64,000 bases of DNA from Butyricimonas paravirosa (GTDB lineage Bacteria; Bacteroidota; Bacteroidia; Bacteroidales; Marinifilaceae), in NCBI RefSeq assembly GCF_032878955.1, contig NZ_CP043839.1, positions 4,960,001 through 5,024,000 of the forward strand, given 5' to 3'. The notes under the pieces were generated by a model. That model was given only the letters and a program-made list of their open reading frames with translations, was not told the origin of the DNA and did not search any database. Both the position numbers and the translations under genes were made by a program. Positions 35,056 to 44,809 of this stretch are shown here, piece after piece. Position 1 is the first letter of the stretch. Every line of letters begins with the position of its first letter.

Positions 35056-35988
35056 ATGAAGTGTGTATTAGTGACTGGCGGAGCAGGTTTTTTGGGATCG
35101 CATTTGTGTGATCGATTGATAAAATCAGGTAATTATGTGATTTGTTTAGACAATTTTTTTACCGGTTCGAAAGAAAATATTCAGCATTTGGTAGGTAATC
35201 CTAATTTTGAATTGGAGGAACGGGATATTATCTGGCCTTATATGAAGGGAGTGGATGAGATTTATAATCTGGCTTGTCCGGCATCTCCGGTACACTATCA
35301 ATATGACCCGATAAAAACTATAAATACCTCTGTTTTTGGTGCGGTAAATATGTTGGAATTGGCGAAAGGGGTTAAGGCAAAGTTGTTACAGGGGTCTACG
35401 AGTGAGGTTTATGGTGATCCAGTGAAACATCCGCAAACTGAAGAATACTGGGGAAACGTGAATCCTATCGGGCTGCGTTCTTGTTATGATGAAGGAAAGA
35501 GATGTGCGGAGACATTGTGCATGGATTATCACCGTCAGGCCGGGGTTGTGGTGAAAATTATTCGTATATTTAATACTTACGGACCTCGTATGGCTCAGAA
35601 TGATGGGCGGGTGGTATCGAATTTTATCGTGAATGCTTTACAAGGAAAAGATATTGAGATTTATGGTGATGGAACCCAGACACGAAGTTTTCAATACGTG
35701 GATGATTTAATCGATGGTATGATTAGAATGATGGCCACGGAGGATAATTTTACCGGTCCAGTGAATCTTGGTAATCCCGGGGAATTCACGATGTTGGAAC
35801 TGGCAAATTTGGTATTGGAATTGACAGGATCAAAGTCCCGAATCGTGTTTGGAACACTCCCGGAAGATGATCCTAGAAAGCGCAGACCGGATATAACGTT
35901 AGCTAGAATGAAGTTAAGCTGGCAGCCGATGATCCCTTTGCGGGATGGGTTGTTGAAAACGATAGATTATTTTAAGTCTCAATTGTAA
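35056..35988 (+). CDS. UDP-glucuronate decarboxylase (UDP-xylose synthase)
   Basis: A 310-residue SDR of the UXS family that turns UDP-glucuronate into UDP-xylose. TGGAGFLGSHLCDRL (7-21) binds NAD; NLACPASPVHYQYDPIKT is the family's diagnostic substrate loop; STSEVYGDP and CYDEGKR (Tyr144, Lys148) give the catalytic residues; NTYGPRMAQNDGRVVSNF and GDGTQTRSFQYVDD complete the signature. It lies 30 bp after the ABC-F terminator. It ends 3 bp from the convergent 3' end of locus 2, with no terminator between, so both transcripts run into each other. Confidence 0.93.
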   Translation: MKCVLVTGGAGFLGSHLCDRLIKSGNYVICLDNFFTGSKENIQHLVGNPNFELEERDIIWPYMKGVDEIYNLACPASPVHYQYDPIKTINTSVFGAVNMLELAKGVKAKLLQGSTSEVYGDPVKHPQTEEYWGNVNPIGLRSCYDEGKRCAETLCMDYHRQAGVVVKIIRIFNTYGPRMAQNDGRVVSNFIVNALQGKDIEIYGDGTQTRSFQYVDDLIDGMIRMMATEDNFTGPVNLGNPGEFTMLELANLVLELTGSKSRIVFGTLPEDDPRKRRPDITLARMKLSWQPMIPLRDGLLKTIDYFKSQL

Positions 35989-35991
35989 TTG

Positions 35992-37170
35992 TTATCCTCT
36001 TTTCGCTTTTTCCCAAGTTCCTTTACCCTTGTGTTTTTTCAGATAGAAAAGTGCTTTCAACACGTTTAAATTCATGAACATGAAGTAGTAAGGAATAAAT
36101 AGAATCTTTATTTTTATCTGTTTTTGGGCCATAATAGCCCCGAGCCAAGCTAGAACGTAAAAGATAATTTGTAGGATGAGTATGATCTTGTAGAGGGATG
36201 CTCCCTGTACAATGACGAGAATCAAATTCAACGGGAATAGTAGGAATAATAGAGCGGGCGTAACCGACCAGCGTAGTACCCGGTGTGATATATATTGAAA
36301 GGAGAGGGTGCCATATTTGAATAGGTTGAGTAGTTCTTTTAGCCGAGCGATAGATTGTAAACCCCCTGCTGCAATGCGTACTTTGCGTTTTTGTTCTTCG
36401 TGCATATCCATGGAGCCGGATTCAATAGCGTAGGCCTTGTCGCAATAAGCAATTTTATAACCTTGCATGGCAATTCGTAGCGAGAGAATAAAATCATCCA
36501 GTAAAGTGTCTTCGGGCATGGGGGTGAATAATTCCGTACGGATGGCGAATAATTCCCCTGCAGCTCCTACTGCCGAGTACAACTTGGAATCCCACGCTTT
36601 TAATTTTGATTCGTAGCGCCAGTAAAAACCTTCTCCACCTGAAACAGCGTTATCTTTGTCCTTATTTTCGATACGTTTTTCTCCGGCCACGCATCCCGTT
36701 TTGGGATTGGTGAAACAAGTCATAATTTCTTTTATCGACTCCGTGTTGAGCATCGTGTTGGCATCCGTGAAAATCGTGTATGATGTTTTAATAAATGACA
36801 TTGCCCGGTTCAGGGCAGCAGTCTTTCCTTTGCGCTCGGGGGAAAAGAGAACCGTTATGTTCGGGTATGTGGTCAATAACATATTTGTAGAATCGGTGGA
36901 ACCGTCGGTAACCCAGATCACGTGTAACTTGTCTTTCGGGTAATCGAGAGTCGCACAGTTATCCATTTTTGATTTGATGATCTTTTCTTCGTTGTAAGCT
37001 GCTATAAGTAACGTAACATCGGGAAGAGTTTCCGGAAGTGTTAACGGCTGTTCCGGGTGGAGTTTTTCTTTGATCTTGACAAGGAGGTATAATAGGATTC
37101 CGTACCCGATGTATGTGTAGAATACGATAATAATGGAAATCCAGAATAGGTATTGAAGAAATTGTGTCAT
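35992..37170 (-). CDS. membrane-bound family 2 glycosyltransferase
   Basis: A 392-residue membrane GT2 of the cellulose-synthase/poly-GlcNAc-synthase type. An N-terminal helix (about 8-32) is followed by a cytosolic GT-A domain (LLIAAYNEEKIIKSKM at about 49-64, WVTDGSTDSTN, FTDANTML as the DxD-like site, LLDDFILSLRIAMQGY near 225-240) and three or four C-terminal helices (about 295-380). The QxxRW motif appears replaced by EEQKRKVRIAAGG, which suggests a single-transfer rather than processive enzyme. It is the last gene of the locus 2 run. Confidence 0.85.
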   Translation of the reverse strand: MTQFLQYLFWISIIIVFYTYIGYGILLYLLVKIKEKLHPEQPLTLPETLPDVTLLIAAYNEEKIIKSKMDNCATLDYPKDKLHVIWVTDGSTDSTNMLLTTYPNITVLFSPERKGKTAALNRAMSFIKTSYTIFTDANTMLNTESIKEIMTCFTNPKTGCVAGEKRIENKDKDNAVSGGEGFYWRYESKLKAWDSKLYSAVGAAGELFAIRTELFTPMPEDTLLDDFILSLRIAMQGYKIAYCDKAYAIESGSMDMHEEQKRKVRIAAGGLQSIARLKELLNLFKYGTLSFQYISHRVLRWSVTPALLFLLFPLNLILVIVQGASLYKIILILQIIFYVLAWLGAIMAQKQIKIKILFIPYYFMFMNLNVLKALFYLKKHKGKGTWEKAKRG

Positions 37171-37175
37171 AATTG

Positions 37176-38252
37176 TTATTTTAGATAGAATTCACTGATA
37201 ACTGGGGTATGATCGCTCCATCCTTTTTCCGGCGAGTAATAGTCTGTACATTTAAACTCTTTAGAATAAAGGATAAAGTCAATGCGTAACAGGTGGTGTA
37301 TTCCCCGGAAAGTATAGGCGTATCCGTTACCTCGTGTTTTGAAACTGTCCTTTAAGTTTCCCTTGATATGTTGATAAGTGTAGGATGAAGGGGTGTCATT
37401 AAAATCTCCACAGACGATTGTGGGAATTCGTGTCGTGTCAATAACTTGTCTTACAATTTGAGCCTGCGTGGCTCTGATCTTGAAATTTAGGGCTAATTCT
37501 TGTGATATATCCGTTACGACGTCTTCTACTTGTTGTATGTCTGCATTTTGTAGTGCGGGATCATCTAGTAATTTCCGTTTCCTGCTGAAATTTGTTGTTT
37601 GTAAGTGACAACTGATTATTCTTGTCGTTGTTTCCCCGGTTTGAATATCAACCCACATGGCATCATTTGTTTGGGAATCAAGAGGTATCTTCCCGAATCG
37701 CAAAATAGGGTATTTGCTAAAAATTCCCGTTCCCAAGGTTGTGGAACCGGATAAGTAAGTTATTGCATGATGGGGGCAGTTTAACAAATGGGAAAGAGTG
37801 TCTGCGTTGATCTTGGTGTTTTCCCGGTATTCTTGGAAACAGATAATGTTAGTCTCGTTATTTTTTAGAAATTCCGAAATATAGTATTGGGTTTCCAAAT
37901 GTTCCCATGATTTGAATTTTCCCACGTTATAGCTGGCTATACGTAGGGGAAGTTTTCCATCTGGTAATTTGGAAGATGATAGTGTCATTTGAAAGATTGA
38001 CGTGATATAACCGCTATTTAGTAAAATGGCGACGATGGGTATGATTATCCACCATTTTTTTCTAATGATCCAGTAAACGAGAATTAGTAAATTTATAATC
38101 AGAACAACAGGAGTGGCTAACCCGATGAACGTGATAAATATTGATTCATTGGGGGTTGTTTGCCCGGCCATGTATGCGATGAGGCTAAATCCAGCCGTAA
38201 CGAAACTAATCGGGACCATTAAGAGTGAGAAGAAATATCTGAGAGCTGCCAT
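37176..38252 (-). CDS. membrane-anchored endonuclease/exonuclease/phosphatase (EEP) family protein
   Basis: A 358-residue protein with three hydrophobic helices in the first ~85 residues, then a complete EEP-fold domain: RIASYNVGKF (about 105-114), FQEYREN (metal-binding Glu), GDFNDTPSSY and WSDHTPVISEF (catalytic Asp, Asn, His). The family includes DNases, phosphodiesterases and sphingomyelinases, so the substrate is open. A periplasmic or membrane-surface location suits an enzyme acting on lipid- or phosphate-linked glycans (inference). It is the tandem paralogue of 38260-39351 and 5 bp from the next gene. Confidence 0.85.
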   Translation of the reverse strand: MAALRYFFSLLMVPISFVTAGFSLIAYMAGQTTPNESIFITFIGLATPVVLIINLLILVYWIIRKKWWIIIPIVAILLNSGYITSIFQMTLSSSKLPDGKLPLRIASYNVGKFKSWEHLETQYYISEFLKNNETNIICFQEYRENTKINADTLSHLLNCPHHAITYLSGSTTLGTGIFSKYPILRFGKIPLDSQTNDAMWVDIQTGETTTRIISCHLQTTNFSRKRKLLDDPALQNADIQQVEDVVTDISQELALNFKIRATQAQIVRQVIDTTRIPTIVCGDFNDTPSSYTYQHIKGNLKDSFKTRGNGYAYTFRGIHHLLRIDFILYSKEFKCTDYYSPEKGWSDHTPVISEFYLK

Positions 38253-38259
38253 AGAAGTC

Positions 38260-39351
38260 TTATCTTGATGTCGTTTTTAATTTTACTTTCATTATAATCG
38301 GGTTGTGGTCACTCCATGGAAGATGGGGTGAATCGTACACTAATCCAGTGAAAGATTTGTCGTAACTGATAAAATCTATTCGTAACAATCCTTTAATCCC
38401 GTTGAATGAATGTCCATATCCTTTCCCTCGATCTCGAAAACCGTCTGTTAAGTTATTTCCTGCAATATGGTTATAGGCAAAGGACACGGGCGTGTCGTTA
38501 AAATCTCCGCATACAATGACAGGGTAATGGGTCGTGTCAATGAGGTTTCGAACCTGTATAGCTTGGCTGGCACGAATGACAAAGTTGGCTTTTAGTTGTT
38601 CCACGATGTTCACAAGTGTTCGGGCTTGACCTTTCCAGTCTTTAACGCTTCTGTATTCTTCATATTTTTTGCCATTCATGCTGACATCTGTTGTTTGTAA
38701 GTGGTTATTGAATACACGGATGGTATCTTTTCCGATTAAGATGTCTGCCCACATACTATTGTTCTTTTCGGAATTAAAATTGATTTCACCGTATCGAATT
38801 ATGGGATAATGACTATATATACTGATTCCAAAATTGGCCCATGCCGTTTGTCTGTTAAAAAACACACATCGATTGGGAAGTCCGAATTTTTGTTGAATGG
38901 TGATGCTATCCAGATGTGATTCTTCACAATGTTCTTGGATACATAAAATATCAATGTGATTGTCTTCTACTAATTTTTTTATATTATATTTTATATTTCG
39001 TGCGATCCAGTAAAAACCTTCAACATTATAGCTAGCAATGGTGATTTCATCTTTTGGAACATAGGGAATATCTTGTTTCCAAGGTGATTGGAACATTCCT
39101 GAAAAGAATTGATGATTACTGATGATTGTGATAAATGGTAATATAATCCACCATTTTTTATGGATCCCCCAAAATACTAGGAGATAGAAATTGACTAATA
39201 TAATTCCCGGCATGAATAGACCAGATAACGCAGGAATCCACCATTTATCAGGATTGATACATGGTGCGAAAATTCCACATGCGCCCAAGAATGTCATTCC
39301 TAGGGTTGCTGGTTTCATTAACAGGTAAAAGAAAAACCTTAGTGCGGCCAT
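38260..39351 (-). CDS. membrane-anchored EEP-family protein, tandem paralogue
   Basis: 363 residues with the same build as its neighbour: three N-terminal membrane helices (the MAALRFF start is shared), then an EEP domain with TIASYNVEGFYW, LCIQEHCEE, GDFNDTPVSFAYNHI and WSDHNPIIMKV. All metal and catalytic residues of the family are present. Spacing to the paralogue is 7 bp, and its start overlaps the glycosyltransferase upstream by 13 bp. The duplication with both active sites kept suggests two related substrates. Confidence 0.85.
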   Translation of the reverse strand: MAALRFFFYLLMKPATLGMTFLGACGIFAPCINPDKWWIPALSGLFMPGIILVNFYLLVFWGIHKKWWIILPFITIISNHQFFSGMFQSPWKQDIPYVPKDEITIASYNVEGFYWIARNIKYNIKKLVEDNHIDILCIQEHCEESHLDSITIQQKFGLPNRCVFFNRQTAWANFGISIYSHYPIIRYGEINFNSEKNNSMWADILIGKDTIRVFNNHLQTTDVSMNGKKYEEYRSVKDWKGQARTLVNIVEQLKANFVIRASQAIQVRNLIDTTHYPVIVCGDFNDTPVSFAYNHIAGNNLTDGFRDRGKGYGHSFNGIKGLLRIDFISYDKSFTGLVYDSPHLPWSDHNPIIMKVKLKTTSR

Positions 39352-40547
39352 TTCTCTTTATTAGGGATAAATTTATTAGTATATAATGTGGCAAAGTTAG
39401 CAATATTGTTGTTGTTTGGATTTATTTTATCTTTTTTCTGCATCTCATCAAGTACCTTTTTCATTTGGTTATTCCATGAAAGATGTCGAATCGAATTTCT
39501 TATTTCTAAAGGCGTGATATGTAATTGATTGTAAAAATTGAGTATTTGCTTTATGTCCACAGCTTCCTCGTTTGCGGGAATTTTCATGATATAAGGCATA
39601 TTTTCAAAATCTTCGTCTATTTCTGAATAGATGAACGGAATGCCTCTAGCTGCATATTCTCTGTTTTTAAGCGTTTTAATATTTGTGATTCCACTACGAT
39701 GGCGTCCCAAACTACCGATTCCGAAATCGCATAGTTCAAAAAGAAGGTCAAGCATTTGTCCAGCTTGCCGTCCATGCAGGATAACATAGGGTGCTAGGTG
39801 ATTCTCTTTGATGATAGACATATATTCTTCACGTTCTCTAGGACTAAAAAAATCTCCAATAATATGAAAATACACTTTGTATTGGGGAGAATGAATGTAG
39901 TAATTAGCAAGGCCCTTCAACAAGCGGTCAAATCCGTGCCAATAGTGAATCTCGGCTACCCCGATTAAATGAATTTCTTGTGAAGTGTCGTTTGCTTCTT
40001 GTTTTACGGGGATGTCATTGAAATCAATCCCATTAGAGATTTGGAGTGTTGGGATTCCGAATATCGTTTTGTAATTGGAAAAGGTGATGATTTGATCCAG
40101 ATATTTAGCAAGTTGTTTCCTAAAACATTTGTCGATAAGTAGTTGTATTTTCCCTTTGGATAGAATGTATTCTTGATCGTACGGATACGTGGGAATTTCC
40201 ATAACCACGTGGATTCCGGCCTTTTTTATTTTACGTACTAGCCTAATCGTAAATGGATTGGCATTGTGGTCAGAGCGAATATATACCAGATCAATTTGGT
40301 TTTTAATAATGTAGCGGAAGACCGAATTGAATTCAAAACGTTTGTATAGTTTTCCTTTTATACCATCTCCGTAATCTGCCAGAATCTCTTGATCCAGCAT
40401 ACGGTATTTTATTCCTTGTTTTTCCGATAAATAACAAAGATGAGTCTCCACCCCGTTAGCTTCGAGTGCTCGTACTTGATAGTGGATCTTTTTGCTAATT
40501 CCATTGGTGGCGTGAAAGCCATGGAACGTGAGAAATAATGCTTTCAT
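39339..40547 (-). CDS. GT4-like glycosyltransferase
   Basis: A 402-residue GT-B enzyme with MKALFLTFHGFHATNGISKKI at the start, LIGVAEIHYWHGFDRLLKGL near 210 (donor-domain beginning with the family's WHG), ILHGRQAG and a modified acidic motif, IGSLGRHRSGIT...LKNREYAARGIPF, where ExxxxG/A-type residues bind the sugar nucleotide. The C-terminal ~40 residues are helical. It overlaps both neighbours (13 bp downstream, 4 bp upstream), so coupling is tight. Confidence 0.8.
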   Translation of the reverse strand: MKALFLTFHGFHATNGISKKIHYQVRALEANGVETHLCYLSEKQGIKYRMLDQEILADYGDGIKGKLYKRFEFNSVFRYIIKNQIDLVYIRSDHNANPFTIRLVRKIKKAGIHVVMEIPTYPYDQEYILSKGKIQLLIDKCFRKQLAKYLDQIITFSNYKTIFGIPTLQISNGIDFNDIPVKQEANDTSQEIHLIGVAEIHYWHGFDRLLKGLANYYIHSPQYKVYFHIIGDFFSPREREEYMSIIKENHLAPYVILHGRQAGQMLDLLFELCDFGIGSLGRHRSGITNIKTLKNREYAARGIPFIYSEIDEDFENMPYIMKIPANEEAVDIKQILNFYNQLHITPLEIRNSIRHLSWNNQMKKVLDEMQKKDKINPNNNNIANFATLYTNKFIPNKEKWPH

Positions 40548-41983
40548 GCTTTGAATTTAAGTAGTTTCACCAAATTGTATTCTTTTGTGATATGAATATA
40601 GGTTAGATCTATTCCTATAAAGACAACTGATTTTATGATCAAATTGATAAATAACGAATATGGAGTTATGAAAGGGGTAATTAAAAATAGTGTTAGAAAT
40701 ACGATACTACCGAGTAGGATAGGGGAGAGAAATTGTTTCCCTAAATGAATGATGGAACGACGAAAGGTGATGTAATACATTTGGTAATAGCATTGAAGGA
40801 AACTGATTGAAAATGTGATCGTGATACACCAGGCTATGGCATCCAGTGTTTTGAAAATAAATAATCCGACGCATATACCTGCCACGTTGATGATTGATGA
40901 GAATAACCCACATAAAAATAGGCTCTTTGTGTCGTTGGATGCTTGGAAAATGGAGCCGGAGGTAGACATGATGATTTGTATTCCGACAGAAATAGATAAT
41001 ATTTGAAATATTGATACAGAGGGCATCCATTGTTCTCCGAATACCATCAAGGTGATTTCACGTGCTGAGAACCAAAGGAAAACAGATAATGGCAACCCTA
41101 TGAAAGCTAGTAAACGGATGATTTTTTCGTATGAATTTGCTAGATGATTTAAATCATGCTGATAGTCTGAAAAGATGGGGTGCATCACGGGAGTGATGAC
41201 ATGGGTGATATTTTGTAAAGGAAGCATCATCAGCCGATATGATTTTTCGTAATATCCCAAGGGTGACATTCCCATATATTTCCCGATAAGGAGCTTATCG
41301 AGATTTCGACTAAAATAGTTGATGATATTGAACATGAACTGATAAGCCGAGAATTTGAATATTTTCCGGATAGAAGGGATGCCCCAGGTCATTTCCAGTG
41401 TTTGAGGATATTTTTGATAAGATATGATAAATAATAGGATACTGGAAAGAATGGGATTTATAATTAAAGTATAAAGTCCTGCCCCACCAAGAGCTGCCAG
41501 AATAGCGATTATACCTCCGCTTACTTGCACGCCAAGACTTCTCCATGCGAGAAATTTGAAAGCTTTCGCTTTATACAATAGGGCATTCGGGACAATGTTT
41601 GCTGATGCGAAGAAAAGATTTATAGCTAATAGCTGGGTGATCGCCTTCATGCTCGGTTCCTTGTAGAAGAAGGAAATCGGCCATGAGCAAAGGAAAAATA
41701 ATAGTGTTAAGATACACCCGCTCCATACCGTGAATGAAAATAATTGGTTAAGATCTTTTTGTTGAAGTTCCTTGTTTTGTATGATAGCCGCTCCTATTCC
41801 AAGGTCACTGAATATGCTGAAGAAAAAGGTGATAACCGTTACTACGGCCACGATACCGAATTTATCCGGGGATATTAATCTGGCAAGTACTCCTGTAATA
41901 ATCAATGATATGAGAATACCTGAATATTTAGCAATGGCTGTATAAAAAACACCGGAGAGTAGCTCTTTTTTAATCGAACCCAT
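40544..41983 (-). CDS. WzxC-like polysaccharide flippase
   Basis: A 479-residue flippase with 12-14 helices. The N-terminus (GVFYTAIAKYSGILISLI, LARLISPDKFGIVAVV, FSDLGIGAAIIQ) is typical of the WzxC/lipopolysaccharide-biosynthesis group, and FNIINYFSRNLDKLLIGKYM lies mid-protein near residue 213-232. It would translocate the locus 2 repeat unit; the locus 1 flippase (13794) belongs to another subgroup. It starts 4 bp after the GT2 gene. Confidence 0.9.
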   Translation of the reverse strand: MGSIKKELLSGVFYTAIAKYSGILISLIITGVLARLISPDKFGIVAVVTVITFFFSIFSDLGIGAAIIQNKELQQKDLNQLFSFTVWSGCILTLLFFLCSWPISFFYKEPSMKAITQLLAINLFFASANIVPNALLYKAKAFKFLAWRSLGVQVSGGIIAILAALGGAGLYTLIINPILSSILLFIISYQKYPQTLEMTWGIPSIRKIFKFSAYQFMFNIINYFSRNLDKLLIGKYMGMSPLGYYEKSYRLMMLPLQNITHVITPVMHPIFSDYQHDLNHLANSYEKIIRLLAFIGLPLSVFLWFSAREITLMVFGEQWMPSVSIFQILSISVGIQIIMSTSGSIFQASNDTKSLFLCGLFSSIINVAGICVGLFIFKTLDAIAWCITITFSISFLQCYYQMYYITFRRSIIHLGKQFLSPILLGSIVFLTLFLITPFITPYSLFINLIIKSVVFIGIDLTYIHITKEYNLVKLLKFKA

Positions 41984-41987
41984 AGAA

Positions 41988-42917
41988 TTATCTTTTTAGT
42001 AGAGATTTGAAAAGTAACACGCAAATTGTTTTACAATTCACATATTTAGAGTAGTCCATTAGGGCGCATTTCGCAATGTAAAGACGTTGTTTTGCAGGTA
42101 GTTTGAACGCATTTCGTATGGCAGCGTTGAGCATTTTAGATAAGTGATTATGAATGATTTCTCTTACTGCAGCTTGTGAATACGTGTAGTTTTTTAATTC
42201 ATTTGCCACGGTAAAGTATCCTTGGATATTCTTCATTGAAAATGGACGGGTGGTGATAGAGTTTTTTCTTACTCGTCTTTTGAAAAAAGTTCGTTGAATA
42301 TATTTTACTCGTGTAGCATTTAAATATAACAGAGCCGTGTATAATTCATCTTCATGGATAATGTGAGGATAAAACCGAATATTATTTTTTTTCAGGAAAC
42401 TTGAACTGGAAAAACTAAGACAAGCAGATGTCCGGAAATTACCTGTTTGATCCTGTATCTTTAACAATTCTGTCCCTTGCCAAACGTTATCGGATATTTG
42501 CAGATTGCGTTGATATTGGTAGTTTCTTGGACATGTATTTTCAGCATAGAAACTTTCTGCATCGAAAAAGACAAAATCTAATTTTTCGGCAATACATTTC
42601 TGATAACATATTTCCAGTGCATCTTTTTCCAAAAGGTCATCACTGTCCATGAAATAAACAAATTCTCCAGATGCTTTTTCTAGTCCGGTGTTGCGGGATA
42701 TAGATAAACCTTGATTTTCTTGAGAGAATATTTTTATTCTATGGTCTTGTTTTGATAGTTCCAAGAGTAGAGAAAGACTATTGTCTGTGGAACCATCATT
42801 TATGATAATGATTTCAATGTCATATAATGTCTGTTTTTGTATTGATTCAACGGTTTGTTTTATGTATAACTCTGTGTTGTATACAGGAATAATCACGCTG
42901 ACTTTAAATGAGTTCAT
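41988..42917 (-). CDS. family 2 glycosyltransferase
   Basis: A 309-residue GT2: VSVIIPVYNTELYIKQTV (6-23), INDGSTDNS near 40, YFMDSDDLLEKDA near 90-102 and HEDELYTALLYLN near 180. The C-terminal tail is basic and helical. It is one of six glycosyltransferases of locus 2; the linkage is unknown. Confidence 0.88.
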   Translation of the reverse strand: MNSFKVSVIIPVYNTELYIKQTVESIQKQTLYDIEIIIINDGSTDNSLSLLLELSKQDHRIKIFSQENQGLSISRNTGLEKASGEFVYFMDSDDLLEKDALEICYQKCIAEKLDFVFFDAESFYAENTCPRNYQYQRNLQISDNVWQGTELLKIQDQTGNFRTSACLSFSSSSFLKKNNIRFYPHIIHEDELYTALLYLNATRVKYIQRTFFKRRVRKNSITTRPFSMKNIQGYFTVANELKNYTYSQAAVREIIHNHLSKMLNAAIRNAFKLPAKQRLYIAKCALMDYSKYVNCKTICVLLFKSLLKR

Positions 42918-42923
42918 TATATT

Positions 42924-43589
42924 CTAAATATGGTTACTATTATTATTGACAAGGGGAACTAATTCTTGTGTCCGTTCCCATGTTTTGTTTTGAAAATTGT
43001 ATCGTTTGATAATTTTCGCAGGATTGCCTACGGCAACAGAATAATCGGGAATATTTTTGGTAACAACGCTTCCTGCTCCAATTTGGCATCTTTTACCGAT
43101 ATGAACTCCTGCAACGATGACAGAGTTGGCCCCGATATGGGACTCATCATCAATGATAACTTCTTTTTTTACTAAAGCCTGTTCGTTAGAATCCCGTTCT
43201 CCATCTTCATATCCATGATTGAAACCGGAAATAAAGACATGTTGTCCTAAGCCTACTTTATTGCCTAGATATACGGGACCTATAATGACAGAGCCGATCC
43301 CGACACGGGCATTATTACCGATAATGATATTGCCCGCTCCATTATTTATTGTTGTAAAATCTTCGATAATCGTGTTATTACCAATAGAAAACTGATTCCA
43401 CGGGAACACGTCAATACGTGATTTTCTTCGGCGGATGATTGCCCCTTTCCCTTTTTTGTGTACAAAGGGATTAATGAACCATTTAACCCAGAGACGAGGC
43501 CGGGGATTATTAGTAGGGGAGATTGACCACATGATGAATCTCTTAATTTGAGTATTTCTTTTTATAACAGTTTTTAATTTATCAAACAT
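42924..43589 (-). CDS. hexapeptide-repeat acyltransferase
   Basis: A 221-residue left-handed beta-helix acyltransferase. Hexapeptide turns run from about residue 65 to 190 (FSIGNNTIIEDFTTI, IIIGNNARVGIGSVI, YLGNKVGLGQHVFISGFNHG, ESHIGANSVIVAGVHIG, CQIGAGSVVTKNI), ending DYSVAVGNPAKIIKRYN. The FNHGYEDG His is the likely catalytic base. It probably O-acetylates a sugar of the exopolysaccharide. It sits 11 bp from the ATP-grasp gene. Confidence 0.88.
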   Translation of the reverse strand: MFDKLKTVIKRNTQIKRFIMWSISPTNNPRPRLWVKWFINPFVHKKGKGAIIRRRKSRIDVFPWNQFSIGNNTIIEDFTTINNGAGNIIIGNNARVGIGSVIIGPVYLGNKVGLGQHVFISGFNHGYEDGERDSNEQALVKKEVIIDDESHIGANSVIVAGVHIGKRCQIGAGSVVTKNIPDYSVAVGNPAKIIKRYNFQNKTWERTQELVPLVNNNSNHI

Positions 43590-43600
43590 TTGATGTGTTT

Positions 43601-44749
43601 TTATAGGTCTTTAATTCCATAGTTTTCTGAATACCAAAAGTCTGTGGGAGAATTTATTTTAAAATGATTTTTAAGACCTCCATAGAAATCTTGTAAAATA
43701 CTTATATCAGGCCCATTGTTTGCTTCGATGACAACTGGACCGTCTTCGGTATAGGCGATGTCCCAACCAATATATTTTATATCGCAAAATTTGAAAGCGA
43801 GCTTTAACGTGAATTCTACAATCTTGTCCCAGAATGGAATATGGAATCCTTCAAATTTGAAATTAGTATAAGGGTGTGCTAGAAACTTTTCCTGATTATT
43901 TGTTAGGGCATATTTATAGAGTTCTCCGGTGTTTGGATTTACTTTTGTGTAAAGACCACCTGAAGTTGCGTTATCAATTTCCATTCCTCCATGTCCCATT
44001 CTTAATAGTGCGAATAAAATTTTTATTTTAGAGTTATCAATACATTCAGTTACAATTCTAAATGTATTTATTGAAAATGGGTATATTTCGTTTATGATGG
44101 TATGTTGTGTTAACCCGGCCTGAATGATATAATCTTGTTTAACGATTTCTTTTATGTATTCAAGATCTACTATAACGTTCTTTTGTTTATCAATAAAAGT
44201 ATTAGGATTTGTCTTGTTTAATACGTGAATACCAGTGCCTCCAACTCCGAATCTTGGTTTTATAAAAAGTTTTTTGTCTGGTATATTTTGAATAATTTCT
44301 AATGTTTCTTGTAAAGTTATAATATTTTGCTGATCATTTAAAAATGAGTTATTTCTAGTATAGAGAATTGTTTTTGGTTGATTTATTCTTAAACCTTGAC
44401 AGATTGTGTAGAAGAGAAACTTGTCTTCACAAAGAATATTCCTTTCTTTGAAAGATTTCGGATAGAACAGATAATAAGCAAAGTAATCTGGAATATAATT
44501 TTTCATTTCTGATATGCTTAGAGGGCAATCTGAGCGATACATATTATAGCGGAAATATTGTATTGGGTATATTTTCCAATATTTCCATAGTTCATGTGTT
44601 TCTTTTCGAATTTTTGATGGACTTTTCTTTTGGGTACACTGAATGTATTGGTTGATATAGTAATTGTTTTTTTGTTTGTAATAAATCCGGTGTGATTTTT
44701 CCGAACTTTTTTTTATGAAAAAATATAATATTCTTTTTGTAAGTGACAT
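43601..44749 (-). CDS. sugar-transfer-associated ATP-grasp protein
   Basis: A 382-residue ATP-grasp enzyme resembling the 'sugar-transfer associated ATP-grasp' family of polysaccharide loci (PF14397-like). FIKPRFGVGGTGIHVLN (about residues 178-194) is the ATP-binding P-loop-like lysine/glycine region, INTFRIVTEC follows, and GWDIAYTEDGPVVIEANNGP (about 333-352) holds the metal ligands. ATP-grasp enzymes join a carboxylate to an amine or thiol, so amino-acid decoration of a uronic acid is possible (inference). The gene is markedly more AT-rich than its neighbours. A 60-bp gap, the largest in the operon, separates it from the motor gene upstream. Confidence 0.8.
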   Translation of the reverse strand: MSLTKRILYFFIKKSSEKSHRIYYKQKNNYYINQYIQCTQKKSPSKIRKETHELWKYWKIYPIQYFRYNMYRSDCPLSISEMKNYIPDYFAYYLFYPKSFKERNILCEDKFLFYTICQGLRINQPKTILYTRNNSFLNDQQNIITLQETLEIIQNIPDKKLFIKPRFGVGGTGIHVLNKTNPNTFIDKQKNVIVDLEYIKEIVKQDYIIQAGLTQHTIINEIYPFSINTFRIVTECIDNSKIKILFALLRMGHGGMEIDNATSGGLYTKVNPNTGELYKYALTNNQEKFLAHPYTNFKFEGFHIPFWDKIVEFTLKLAFKFCDIKYIGWDIAYTEDGPVVIEANNGPDISILQDFYGGLKNHFKINSPTDFWYSENYGIKDL

Positions 44750-44809
44750 GGTAATAAGTGATTTACGTTATTGATTCTTGATAAAGATTTTCAAAATAGA
44801 ATTATTTTG

